DNA of 64,000 bases, taken from contig NZ_BMWA01000017.1 of the NCBI RefSeq assembly GCF_014650995.1, positions 65,210 to 129,209 of the forward strand, written 5' to 3'. Source of the stretch: Streptomyces viridiviolaceus. Its GTDB lineage: Bacteria; Actinomycetota; Actinomycetes; Streptomycetales; Streptomycetaceae. This document shows, piece by piece, positions 51,297 through 59,581 of the stretch (its first letter is position 1; each line of letters opens with the position of its first letter). A program made the translations under genes and the position numbers. The notes under the pieces were generated by a model, which was not told where the DNA came from, did no database searches, and saw only the letters and a program-made list of their open reading frames with translations.

Positions 51297-51341
51297 GTCG
51301 TGCCGCTGGCTGCGTCCGGTGGGTCCCGCTCGGAGGACGGC

Positions 51342-52250
51342 CTAGTAGACGCTGACGCCGTAGGCGCTCAGGGCCTCCGTGACGGGCTGGAAGAAGGTCG
51401 TGCCGCCGGAGGAGCAGTTGCCGCTGCCGCCGGAGGTCAGACCGTACGCGGTGCCGTTGCTGCCGTAGAGCGGACCGCCGGAGTCGCCGGGCTCGGCGCA
51501 GACCGTGGTCTGGATCAGGCCGGAGACGATGTCGCCGCCGCCGTAGTTGACGGTGGCGTTGAGGGCGGTGACCCGGCCGCTGTGCGTGCCGGTGGTGGAG
51601 CCGTCGCGTATGACGGTGGTCCCCACGCTCGGGGTGGCCGCGCGGGTGATGTCCACGCCGTTGGCGGTACCGGGCTTGCTGACGGACGTGTTGGTGTACC
51701 GCACGATGCCGTAGTCGTTGCCCGGGAAGCTGGATCCGGCGGTCGAGCCGAGGACGGTGGTGCGCCCGGAGTTGGAGTACCAGGTGCCCGCCCCGTCGGT
51801 GCAGTGACCGGCGGTCAGGAAGTATTCGGTGCCGTTGCTCGCGCGGACGTTGAAGCCGAGGGAGCAGCGCCAGCTGCTCGCGTAGATGGCGTCGCCGCCC
51901 TGGATCAGCTTGTTGAACGTGCCGGGTGTGCGCTTGATGGTGAGCGCGCCGGCGTTGTCACCGGCCTGCTTCTTGATCTTCGCGATCTCGGCCTGGGAGA
52001 CCGTGCTGTCGACGGTGACGAGCACCCGGCCGGTCTTGCTGTCGACGGCCCAGGCGGTGCCCGGCACGTCGGCCTTCAGCACCGAGCCGCTGGCGCTCTT
52101 GAGTTCGGCGCTGCTGAAGGTGGTGGGCGTGTCCGACGCGTTCGCGCTGGGGACCGCGATCGCGGCCGCGGCCACGAGTCCGGTGGATACGGCGATCAGC
52201 CGGGTCCGTCTCGTGATGCCGCTGCGGGGGGTGGTGCGCTTGATCCTCAC
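51342..52250 (-). CDS. Streptogrisin B-like serine protease precursor
   Basis: A 302-residue precursor. The signal peptide ([20 protein letters not shown]) ends SANA. A short pro-domain of about 80 residues precedes a mature chain beginning near [20 protein letters not shown], which closely recalls streptogrisin B from memory. The triad residues are in [19 protein letters not shown] and [13 protein letters not shown]. The C-terminus [19 protein letters not shown] is the standard S1E ending. GTG at 52250 follows GGAGGAA at 8 bases. It is a chymotrypsin-like secreted protease, self-activating in the family. Confidence 0.94.
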   Translation of the reverse strand: MRIKRTTPRSGITRRTRLIAVSTGLVAAAAIAVPSANASDTPTTFSSAELKSASGSVLKADVPGTAWAVDSKTGRVLVTVDSTVSQAEIAKIKKQAGDNAGALTIKRTPGTFNKLIQGGDAIYASSWRCSLGFNVRASNGTEYFLTAGHCTDGAGTWYSNSGRTTVLGSTAGSSFPGNDYGIVRYTNTSVSKPGTANGVDITRAATPSVGTTVIRDGSTTGTHSGRVTALNATVNYGGGDIVSGLIQTTVCAEPGDSGGPLYGSNGTAYGLTSGGSGNCSSGGTTFFQPVTEALSAYGVSVY

Positions 52251-52461
52251 TTTTCGTTCCTCCACAGGGGAAGTCGGGGGCCCATTCGTGGGGTTGGTGG
52301 GCCCGTGAGGCGCAGCCGGGGGCACGGACGTCCGGATTCCAGAAAGCGTCGTGCCCCTGACAAGCGCTGTGGAGGGAGTATTCGGCCGAACGGCCGGTCG
52401 GCGCAAGAGTGCCTTTCGGCCGTCGCCCTTTGAACGACCCGTGCGACACCTCCCCCCGGCC

Positions 52462-53283
52462 TCAGAGCAGTTGGCGCTCACCTGCCTCGATCCCGGCGTC
52501 CAGCGTGTTCCCCGGCGGCGGGAAGGGGCAGATGAAGTGGTCGGCGAACGCGCACGGCGGCAGCAGCGCGCGGTTGAAGTCGACCGTCGTACGGCCCTCG
52601 GCGTCGGGCGCGGGCGGGCGCAGGAACCTGAAACGGTAACTGCTCTTCCCGCTGGTGGAGTCGGCGAAGACGGCCCACAGCGAACCGTCCTCCTCGACGG
52701 TCACCTGGAGCGTCAGCTCCCGCCCGGCCCGGGGGTCCCCACGGTCGGGGGAGGCCGAGAGCGGGAGGGTGAACGCCAGCTCGCCGCCGAGGCCGAGGCC
52801 GCGCTCCCTGCCGTCGGCGTTCGGCACGCGCACGCTGCGCCGCCCGGCCTCGTACGGCGTGAAGCGCCCCGGCACCGACCAGCGCGGGTCGTGGGGCGTG
52901 GCCTCGATGCCGCGGAAATCCCGCCTCGCCTCGGCCGCCGGGTCGAAGTCGCGCACTCCCCAGACGCCCTCGCGGACCAGGACCACCAGGCGCCGCTCGC
53001 CGTACGCCACCCTGGCCCCGTCCGCCGGTCCCCGATCGGCCGTGAGCCGTGCCCGGCCGTCGAGGGGCCGGCCGTCCACGGTGAGTCCGTCCGCCCGGGC
53101 GGCCGTCAGCACCACCGCGTCGCCGTCGGCCGCCCACCGCCCCGGGACGTCCGGCAGGCGGCCGTCCGGATGGTCCTCCAGCCAGTGCGTACCCGTCAGC
53201 GCGAGCGGTCCGTAGGGCGCCGACACCGTCGCGACGCGCCGGTCGTGCCAGCGCTTCCACTCGTCGGATGCGTTCGTCGTCAT
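52462..53283 (-). CDS. DUF1684 protein
   Basis: A 273-residue protein of the DUF1684 family. Landmarks are the N-terminal [49 protein letters not shown], and the C-terminal [20 protein letters not shown] and [20 protein letters not shown]. The last block (FNPPCA-like) is the family signature. It has no signal peptide and no known activity. The ATG at 53283 has AAAGGG upstream; an alternative ATG at 53301 overlaps the LLM stop as ATGA, so it is translationally linked to the sulfur-type operon. It may protect or process a product of the monooxygenases. Confidence 0.83.
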   Translation of the reverse strand: MTTNASDEWKRWHDRRVATVSAPYGPLALTGTHWLEDHPDGRLPDVPGRWAADGDAVVLTAARADGLTVDGRPLDGRARLTADRGPADGARVAYGERRLVVLVREGVWGVRDFDPAAEARRDFRGIEATPHDPRWSVPGRFTPYEAGRRSVRVPNADGRERGLGLGGELAFTLPLSASPDRGDPRAGRELTLQVTVEEDGSLWAVFADSTSGKSSYRFRFLRPPAPDAEGRTTVDFNRALLPPCAFADHFICPFPPPGNTLDAGIEAGERQLL

Positions 53284-53297
53284 GGGATTCGACCCTT

Positions 53298-54587
53298 TCA
53301 TGCCGGTTCGGGGAGACCGAGGTGGGTCCGCAGGGTGCGGCCCTCGTAGGCGGTGCGGAACACGCCACGCTCCTGGAGCACGGGCACCACCCGGTCCACG
53401 AACTCGTCGAGTCCGCCCGGGACGAGGTGCGGTACGAGGACGAAACCGTCGGCCGCGTCCTGCCGGACGAACGCCTCCAGTTCGGCGGCGACCGACCCGG
53501 GCGTGCCCACGAGGGACTGCCGGCCGCCCGCCTCGATCACGGTCTCCCGGATGGACAGCCCCTTCTCCTGCGCCAGGGCCCGCCACTTCTCGGCGACCGC
53601 GACGGTGTCGCCGCGCCGGGTGCGGCCCCGGGTGAACCGTGGCTCCGGCACCGGGTCGATGTCGGGCAGCGGCCCGTCGGGGTCGTAGGCGGACAGGTCC
53701 ACGCCCCAGATCTGCTCCAGTCGGAGGATCGCGGTCTGCGGGGAGACCTGCTGCCGGCGGATCTTCTCGGCCCGCCTGCGTGCCTCGGCGACGGTGTCCC
53801 CGAGGACGACGGAGACGCCGGACATGATCTTCAGGTCGTCCGGCCGGCGGCCGTATTTCGCCAGGCGCCGCTTGACGTCGGCGTAGAAGGCGCGCCCGGC
53901 CTCCAGCGTGCCGTGCCGCGCGAAGACCACGTCGGCCGTGGACGCGGCGAACTCCCGCCCCTCGTCGCAGTCCCCGGCCTGGATCACCACCGGGTGCCCC
54001 TGCGGGGGGCGCGGGACGGTGAACTCCCCCGCGATGTCGAAGTGCCGACCGCGGTGGGCGAACGGGCGGGGCTCGCCGTCCGGGGTCCAGGAGTCCCACA
54101 GCTCCCTGGCCGTCCGCACGAACTCGGCGGCGCGCGTGTACCTGTCGGCGTGGTCCAGGAAGCCGCCGCGCCGGAAGTTCTCGCCGGTGAAGGCGCCGGA
54201 GGAGGCGACCACGTTCCAGGCCGCCCGGCCACCGCTGAGGTGGTCCAGCGTGGCGAGCCTGCGGGCGAGTTCGAAGGGCTCGTTGAAGGTGGCGTCGACC
54301 GTGGTGGCCAGGCCGAGGTGCTCGGTGACGGCGGCGAGGGCGCTGAGCACGGTGAGGGACTCCGGGCGTCCGACGACGTCCAGGTCGTGGATGCGGCCCT
54401 TGTGCTCCCGCAGCCGCACGTTCCCGGCGAGGAAGAGGAAGTCGAACAGGCCGCGTTCGGCGGTGCGGGCGAGGTGCTCGAAGGAGGAGAAGTCGATCTG
54501 CGACCCCGACCGGGGATCGGCCCGGACGGTGGTGTGGTCGGCGCCCGGGAAGTGCGCCGCCAGGTGGATCTGCCGGTCTCGGCTCAT
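53298..54587 (-). CDS. LLM-class flavin monooxygenase (NtaA/SnaA/DszA group)
   Basis: A 429-residue bacterial luciferase-fold enzyme of the long subgroup: QIHLAAHFPGADHTTVRADP, DFLFLAGNVRLREHKG, ATTVDATFNEPFELARRLAT, LDHLSGGRAAWNVVAS, and FTVPRPPQGHPVVIQAGDCD near the middle. Such enzymes use reduced FMN to cleave C-N or C-S bonds; relatives in sulfur operons include CmoO/CmoJ and SfnG. It overlaps the upstream LLM gene by ATGA. Its context with an ABC importer and a cysteine leader peptide favours an organosulfur substrate. Confidence 0.92.
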   Translation of the reverse strand: MSRDRQIHLAAHFPGADHTTVRADPRSGSQIDFSSFEHLARTAERGLFDFLFLAGNVRLREHKGRIHDLDVVGRPESLTVLSALAAVTEHLGLATTVDATFNEPFELARRLATLDHLSGGRAAWNVVASSGAFTGENFRRGGFLDHADRYTRAAEFVRTARELWDSWTPDGEPRPFAHRGRHFDIAGEFTVPRPPQGHPVVIQAGDCDEGREFAASTADVVFARHGTLEAGRAFYADVKRRLAKYGRRPDDLKIMSGVSVVLGDTVAEARRRAEKIRRQQVSPQTAILRLEQIWGVDLSAYDPDGPLPDIDPVPEPRFTRGRTRRGDTVAVAEKWRALAQEKGLSIRETVIEAGGRQSLVGTPGSVAAELEAFVRQDAADGFVLVPHLVPGGLDEFVDRVVPVLQERGVFRTAYEGRTLRTHLGLPEPA

Positions 54588-55660
54588 CGCGTCCTCCCCG
54601 TCGCGGCGTACTGGTTGGCGGGCCTGGCCAGGCCCAGGTGGTCCCTGAGCGTGCTGCCCGGGTAGAAGGTGCGGAACAGGCCCCGGTGCTGGAGCAGGGA
54701 CACGGTGCCGTTGACCAGCCGCTCCAGGTCACGGCGCGGCTCGACCGGCACCAGGTGGAAGCCGTCGACGGCGCCCTCCCGGTGCCAGGCGGCGATCAGG
54801 TCCGCGAGATCGACCGGCCCGCCGCGGTACAGCGGGCCGCGGGGAGTGGCCCGGGGACCGCCCCCGCCGTGGCCGGGGTCCGCCGCGTACTCGCCGTCCC
54901 CGAGGTCGATGTCGAGGCCGGCGAGGACCCGCAGGCCGTCCGGATCACGGCCGGACGCGGCCGCGGAGGCCCGCAGCCCGGCCCGTGTCGCGGCGGCTTC
55001 GGCCGGGCTCGCGGTCCGTACGAGGGCCACGTCGGCGTACCGGGCCGCGACCGGCCGTGCGGCCGGCTCGGTGACGTCGACCACGCGCACCGGATGGCCC
55101 TGCGGGGGACGCGGCACGATCGAGGGGCCCTTGACCGAGAAGGCGGTTCCGGTTAAGTCGACGGGGTGCAGCCGGTCCCGGTCGATGAACCGTCCGGTCG
55201 CCGTGTCCCGGATCTCGGCGTCGTCCTCCCAGCTGTCCCACAGCCGCGCCGCCACGTCGGCGGCCTCGCCCGCCTCCTGCCACAGGACGTCGGCGGGTGC
55301 GGCGTGGCGCCGGCCGAAGAGGCGGGCCTCGCCCTCGGTCGTGGACACCTCGATCCGCCAGCCGGCCCGGCCGCGGCTGACCCAGTCGAGGGTCGCCACG
55401 GCGGCCTGGACGTGGAAGGGCTCGGTGTGGGTGGTGGTGACGGTGGGCACCAGTCCGACGCGCCGCGTGGCGGGCGCCACCCGGGACAGGACGCAGAGCG
55501 CATCGGGGCCGGGGCGAGTGAAGGAGTCGCCGAGGGTCACGAAGTCGAGTGCGCCGCGTTCGGCGAGCCGCGCCGACTCCAGGTAGGGGCCGGCCTCGCA
55601 GGCCGGCCGGTGGTCGAGGGCGGCGGCCAGGTGCAGCCGCCGTCCGTTCGATGAGGTCAT
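54584..55660 (-). CDS. Second LLM-class flavin monooxygenase, with a TTA codon
   Basis: A 358-residue luciferase-like enzyme, shorter and more diverged: LHLAAALDHRPACEAGPYLE, LDFVTLGDSFTRPGPDALCV, TTHTEPFHVQAAVATLDWVS, RAGWRIEVSTTEGEARLFGR. It lacks part of the C-terminal insertion of its neighbour. Codon 169 (first base 55156) is TTA, so translation should need the bldA leucyl tRNA and be tied to development. It is coupled downstream to the first LLM gene. The two may act sequentially or on related thioethers; the substrate is unknown. Confidence 0.87.
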   Translation of the reverse strand: MTSSNGRRLHLAAALDHRPACEAGPYLESARLAERGALDFVTLGDSFTRPGPDALCVLSRVAPATRRVGLVPTVTTTHTEPFHVQAAVATLDWVSRGRAGWRIEVSTTEGEARLFGRRHAAPADVLWQEAGEAADVAARLWDSWEDDAEIRDTATGRFIDRDRLHPVDLTGTAFSVKGPSIVPRPPQGHPVRVVDVTEPAARPVAARYADVALVRTASPAEAAATRAGLRASAAASGRDPDGLRVLAGLDIDLGDGEYAADPGHGGGGPRATPRGPLYRGGPVDLADLIAAWHREGAVDGFHLVPVEPRRDLERLVNGTVSLLQHRGLFRTFYPGSTLRDHLGLARPANQYAATGRTR

Positions 55661-55699
55661 TGCGGAAAAGCCCTTTCGGGGAGCTTCGGAGGACCTGGG

Positions 55700-56461
55700 T
55701 CAGAGGACCTTGGAGACGAACGCCCGAGTGCGTTCGTGCCGTGGGCGGTCCAGGACGTCGGCGGGCGGCCCCTGCTCGACGATCCGCCCGTCGTCCATGA
55801 ACACCACCGTGTCGGCGACCTCGCGGGCGAACCCGATCTCGTGCGTGACGACGATCATGGTGGTGCCCTGCCGGGCCAGGTCCCTGATGACGTCGAGCAC
55901 CTCGCCGACCAGCTCGGGGTCGAGGGCGGAGGTCGGCTCGTCGAAGAGCAGCAGCCTCGGCTCCAGCGCGAGGGCCCGCGCGATGGCGACCCGCTGCTGC
56001 TGTCCGCCGGACAGCTGCCGCGGGTAGGCATCGGCCTTGTCGGCGAGTCCCACCCTCGCCAGCAGCCGGCGCGCCGCCTCGGCGGCCTCGCGGCGCGGCC
56101 GTTTCAGCGCCGAGACCGGCGCCTCGGTGATGTTCTCCAGCACGGTCAGGTGCGGGAAGAGGTGGAAGTTCTGGAAGACGAAGCCGATCCGCGTGCGCTG
56201 CCTGAGCACCTCCCGCTCGGGCAGCTCCCGCAGCCGGTCGCCGGAACGCCGGTAGCCGACCAAGGCGCCGTCGACGCTGATCACACCCCGGTCCACCTTC
56301 TCCAGGTGGTTGACGGTGCGCAGCAGCGTCGACTTGCCGGAGCCGGAGGGGCCGAGGACCACGGTCACCTCGCCGGTGCGCACGGTGAGGTCGATGCCCT
56401 TGAGCACGTGCAGTGGGCCGAAGCTCTTGTGCACGGACCTGATGTCGACCATGACGCTCAT
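55700..56461 (-). CDS. Polar amino acid ABC importer ATPase (GlnQ/TcyN type)
   Basis: A 253-residue ATPase: Walker A GPSGSGKSTLLRTVNHLE, Q-loop FVFQNFHLFPHLTVLENITE, signature QLSGGQQQRVAIARALALEP, Walker B LLLFDEPTSALDPE, and switch His VVTHEIGFA. All motifs are intact. It starts by ATGA overlap with the FAD-protein gene. It pairs with the permease at 58332 and the binding protein at 59582 to form an importer resembling cystine or other polar amino acid systems. Confidence 0.95.
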   Translation of the reverse strand: MSVMVDIRSVHKSFGPLHVLKGIDLTVRTGEVTVVLGPSGSGKSTLLRTVNHLEKVDRGVISVDGALVGYRRSGDRLRELPEREVLRQRTRIGFVFQNFHLFPHLTVLENITEAPVSALKRPRREAAEAARRLLARVGLADKADAYPRQLSGGQQQRVAIARALALEPRLLLFDEPTSALDPELVGEVLDVIRDLARQGTTMIVVTHEIGFAREVADTVVFMDDGRIVEQGPPADVLDRPRHERTRAFVSKVL

Positions 56462-58335
56462 CGCGGGGACTCCTCGAGCAGTGGTTGCCGGGCCGCCTCG
56501 GGGGCCTGGGGGGTCTGGGAGGTCTGGGAGGACTTGGAGGTCTGGGAGGACTGGGAGGACTTGGGGGCCTGGGGGGTCTGGGAGGACTTGGGGGCCTGGG
56601 GAGCCGACAGGAAGGCCAGCACGGCCCGCGCGGTGGCGTCGTTCTGCCGGAACGCCGGTCCGCCGGTGCGGGGCCGGGTGAACGCGCCGGATCCGCGCGC
56701 GTCGGTGTGCGGTCCGAGCGCGAACCGCCGCGGGTGCGGCAGGCCGGCCCGGTCCAGCACCCGCCCGTCGGCCCGGTCCACGGCCAGCAGCCCGTCCGGG
56801 GTCGCGGCGGCCCCGTCGGCGTGCAGCGAGCGCAGCAGCGGATCGCGGGCCCGCTCCACGGTGGGGTGCGGCAGCCGCGCCTCCACCAGCGCCCGGGCCT
56901 CGACGACGGCACCCGGCACGGTGGCACCGGCCGCCCGGAAGACCCCGTCGGCGGCGGTGACCGTCATGTCGGCGCCCACGAAGCGCAGGATGCCCGCCCG
57001 GGACAGCGCGAGCATCTGACGCAGCCGGGGGCCGGGCGGGCCGGACGCCAGGTAGCTGAAGAAGCCGTGCCACCAGGGGCCCACGTCGCCGAGCCGGACG
57101 AGCTGCCCGTAGACGGAGAGCAGGGCGAGGAAGACCGCGAGGTCGGGGCTGTGCTGCGGGTCGTGACGGCGACTCAGGTCGCCCTCGATGTACCGGCGCA
57201 GTCCGTCCTGCAGCTCCTCGTGGGACCCGTACCGCACCCCGTCCAGCGGGCGGTCGAGTGCGGCGAGGTCGAGCCGGTCGGCGGGGTCGGGTACGGCGGA
57301 CGCGACGAGGGCGGCGCGCTCGTCCGGGTCGGCGGCGGCGTACTTCTCGGCGAAGGCCGCCCAGGTGCCGGACACCCGCTCGGGGTGGGCGGTGAACAGC
57401 CGGTGGTAGTGGGCGAACCCCAGCTCCTTGTCGACCAGCGGCCACACGTCCCGGCGGAAGTCGAAGCCTCCCGGCCGCGCGAGCAGCGCGTCGGTCTCGG
57501 CGGGCCCGAAGAACCGCGGCAGCGCGGGCCGCTCCCCGGTCCAGTCGTAGCCGATCTTGGCGTGGTAGGGCACTCCGCGCCGCGAGCCGACGTGGAGGAC
57601 CGGCTCCCGCCCGGACGGGACGTACGTGTCTCCCTCGTACCGTCCGCCCCTGCCCTCGGTCAGCAGCACCATCAGGTCGACGAAGGCCAGCCCGAACCCG
57701 CGGACGAGGACCGGCTCACCGGGGCGCAGCGCGGACAGGTCGCTGTCGGCGGTGAAGTCCGGCGGGAGATGGACCAGGCCGTGGGCGCGGGCGTACGCGG
57801 ACAGCTCCCGCTGCTCCTCGTCGGGCTCGGCGTCGAGGTGGCCGAGGGTGAGGACGACCAGGTCGGCGAGGAGGGGCAGGGTCCGGCCCGCCAGCCACAC
57901 CCGCTGGCGTCCCTCGCGCGGTCCGTCGACCCGCACGGCTCGCCCCGGGTGGTGATGGACAGTGATGCCGTCGGGCAGGTCGGCCACGGCGCGGTCGTAC
58001 ACCCAGCGCAGGTACGCGCCCTGGACCCGGCGATCGGCGAAGGTGCGGCCGTCGAGGCCCGCCCACTCGTGCAGGGTGGGGCCCGTCCGTACGGGTCCGG
58101 CCATCTCCACCGTCTCGTCGGTGAACATGGTGACGTCCTCGGCGTGCGAGTTCATCCACAGCAGCGGCGACTGCCGCTCGCGCCAGATGCGCCCGGCACC
58201 GGGCGGGTGCGGGTCGACGAGGTGGATGTCGAGGCCCGCACCGGCGTACAGCTCCGGCGCGTTGGCGGCGATGCGCTCCAGCAGGCCGGTTCCCCGCGGA
58301 CCGGCGCCGACGATCACGAGGGAGTGCCGCGTCAT
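56458..58335 (-). CDS. FAD/NAD(P)-binding oxidoreductase with variable low-complexity tail
   Basis: A 625-residue protein. The N-terminal dinucleotide-binding site is LVIVGAGPRGTGLLERIAAN, then GAGRIWRERQSPLLWMNSHA and VLTLGHLD. The mid-part resembles the FAD/NAD(P)-binding family PF13454, and the C-terminal half has FRQNDATARAVLAFL. After that a tail of repeated QAP, SQT and KSS triplets is encoded by a 9-base tandem array. It overlaps both neighbours by ATGA within the operon. A likely role is N- or S-oxygenation or supply of electrons to sulfur-compound breakdown; this is inference. Confidence 0.86.
   Translation of the reverse strand: MTRHSLVIVGAGPRGTGLLERIAANAPELYAGAGLDIHLVDPHPPGAGRIWRERQSPLLWMNSHAEDVTMFTDETVEMAGPVRTGPTLHEWAGLDGRTFADRRVQGAYLRWVYDRAVADLPDGITVHHHPGRAVRVDGPREGRQRVWLAGRTLPLLADLVVLTLGHLDAEPDEEQRELSAYARAHGLVHLPPDFTADSDLSALRPGEPVLVRGFGLAFVDLMVLLTEGRGGRYEGDTYVPSGREPVLHVGSRRGVPYHAKIGYDWTGERPALPRFFGPAETDALLARPGGFDFRRDVWPLVDKELGFAHYHRLFTAHPERVSGTWAAFAEKYAAADPDERAALVASAVPDPADRLDLAALDRPLDGVRYGSHEELQDGLRRYIEGDLSRRHDPQHSPDLAVFLALLSVYGQLVRLGDVGPWWHGFFSYLASGPPGPRLRQMLALSRAGILRFVGADMTVTAADGVFRAAGATVPGAVVEARALVEARLPHPTVERARDPLLRSLHADGAAATPDGLLAVDRADGRVLDRAGLPHPRRFALGPHTDARGSGAFTRPRTGGPAFRQNDATARAVLAFLSAPQAPKSSQTPQAPKSSQSSQTSKSSQTSQTPQAPEAARQPLLEESPR
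56500..56598. repeat. 9-base tandem repeat (11 units) inside a coding region
   Basis: Eleven consecutive units of the form GGRGGNCTK (for example GGAGGACTT, GGAGGTCTG, GGGGGCCTG) occupy 99 bases. They encode the Gln/Ser/Thr/Lys/Pro tail of the FAD-binding protein, and unit number could change without breaking the frame. The flanking protein sequence is normal on both sides. Confidence 0.9.
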
Positions 58336-59189
58336 CGGGTGCGCTCCGTGCCGCGCGCGTAGTGCTTCTCGACGTAGTACTGGCCGACGCCGAGCAGCGA
58401 GGTGACGACGGTGTACCAGACGGTGGCCACCATCAGCAGCGGGATGACCTGGTAGGTGCGGTGGTAGACGAGCTGCACCGAGTACAGCAGGTCCTGGACG
58501 GCGATGACGCTGACGATGGAGGTGCCCTTGAGGGTGCCGATCAGCATGTTGCCGGCGGGCGGCACGATGGAGCGCATGGCCTGCGGCAGGACGATCCGCC
58601 GCCACCGGCGCCACCGGCTCAGCCCCAGCGCCTGCGCGGCCTCGATCTGGCCGCGGTCGACGGAGAGGATGCCGCCGCGCACCACCTCGGCGGCGTAGGC
58701 GGCCTCGTGCAGGGTGAGGCCGATGACCGCGACGGTGACCGGGCCGAGCAGGTCGACCGTCTTCACGCCGAGGATCCGGGGGTACAGGGCGCCGATGTTG
58801 AACCACAACAGCAGCTGCACCAGGATCGGTATCGAGCGGAACAGCCACACGTAGCCCCAGCTCACCGCCCGTAGCACGGGGTTGGCGGAGAGCCGGAACG
58901 CGGCGAGCAGCGTGCCCAGCGCGAAGCCGAGGACCATGACGACGGCGGTCAGCCAGAGGGTGAGCCAGAGGCCGCGCAGGACGGCGGTGGTGGTGAAGTA
59001 GTCGGCGACGACGTCCCATTGGAAGGCGTCGTTGCGCAGGACGGAGTTGACGGCCAAAGCGAGGAGGACGAGGACCACGGCGGCGGCCGTCCACTGGCCG
59101 AAGCGGCGTTGCGGGACGATCCGCGGGGTGTCCGCCTTGTCCGGGGTCTCCGGGACGGCGGCGTGCTGGGCGAGGGTGTCGGAGGGCAT
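58332..59189 (-). CDS. Polar amino acid ABC importer permease
   Basis: A 285-residue permease. A cytoplasmic N-terminus of about 30 residues is followed by helix 1 (WTAAAVVLVLLALAVNSVL) and the HisMQ-type domain: GLWLTLWLTAVVMVLGFALG, VWLFRSIPILVQLLLWFNIG, EAAYAAEVVRGGILSVDRGQ, and EAA loop IEAAQALGLSRWRRWRRIVL. ATG at 59189 is used because GGAG lies 9-10 bases upstream; 59207 is possible. It is first in the minus-strand operon and divergent from the leader peptide and binding-protein gene. Confidence 0.92.
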   Translation of the reverse strand: MPSDTLAQHAAVPETPDKADTPRIVPQRRFGQWTAAAVVLVLLALAVNSVLRNDAFQWDVVADYFTTTAVLRGLWLTLWLTAVVMVLGFALGTLLAAFRLSANPVLRAVSWGYVWLFRSIPILVQLLLWFNIGALYPRILGVKTVDLLGPVTVAVIGLTLHEAAYAAEVVRGGILSVDRGQIEAAQALGLSRWRRWRRIVLPQAMRSIVPPAGNMLIGTLKGTSIVSVIAVQDLLYSVQLVYHRTYQVIPLLMVATVWYTVVTSLLGVGQYYVEKHYARGTERTR

Positions 59190-59273
59190 GCGAAGGCTCC
59201 GTGACATCGAGTCAGTCGGACACGGTGGGCGGTGCCTTCACACGGCCGAGCCCCTCAGCAGGGCCGTGCGCCG

Positions 59274-59304
59274 AGAGTACGGGGCTGTTTCGGTCCGCTG
59301 TCAA
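59274..59304 (-). promoter_or_regulatory. Candidate promoter of the permease operon
   Basis: On the minus strand TTGACA (59304-59299) and TACTCT (59279-59274) are 19 bases apart, about 85 bases upstream of the permease ATG. The spacing is slightly long for a housekeeping promoter. Confidence 0.35.
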
Positions 59305-59339
59305 GACTGTCCACACTGTGAGCCGCGCGTCTCAAGTCG

Positions 59340-59368
59340 TTGACGCGGAACCGGATGCCTGTTCCACT
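59340..59368 (+). promoter_or_regulatory. Candidate promoter giving a leaderless leader peptide
   Basis: TTGACG (59340-59345), a 17-base spacer and TCCACT (59363-59368) place the transcription start at about the leader peptide ATG (59375). The ATG has no Shine-Dalgarno sequence, so leaderless initiation would explain its translation. The -10 is poor. Confidence 0.35.
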
Positions 59369-59374
59369 TGGCCC

Positions 59375-59446
59375 ATGCATCCGCAGCAGTGGCTGGTCAC
59401 GCGCTCCCACATCGACTTCGGTCGAGTGTGGTCCTCTTCCTGTTGA
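59375..59446 (+). CDS. Cysteine-ending leader peptide (translational attenuator type)
   Basis: A 23-residue peptide: MHPQQWLVTRSHIDFGR, then VWSSSC and stop. The LVxRxHIDxxR block followed by a terminal Cys matches a class of conserved actinobacterial leader peptides found upstream of sulfur assimilation and LLM monooxygenase genes. There, ribosome stalling at scarce cysteine is thought to switch on the genes downstream. It lies 135 bases before the binding-protein gene, with a pyrimidine-rich spacer and no strong hairpin that I can define. It supports a sulfur role for the whole divergent locus. Confidence 0.78.
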   Translation: MHPQQWLVTRSHIDFGRVWSSSC

Positions 59447-59581
59447 GCCGACCCTCCCTGCCTGCCCTGACCGCCTGACTCCGTCGGGGCCTCCACGGGT
59501 TTCCCTTCTCTCTTCCCGCCTTCACACGCGCCCCCTCCCCTCGCGCTGCCCCAAGCCTTCGCTCTCAGGAGACTGCTCACC

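Noticed and set aside
48985-52250. The protease pair as part of a biosynthetic or toxin cluster
   Set aside because: Both are standard streptogrisin precursors with their own terminators; no biosynthetic genes are adjacent.
56500-56598. 9-base tandem array as a CRISPR or iteron origin
   Set aside because: Units are contiguous without spacers, in frame within a gene, and no replication gene is nearby.
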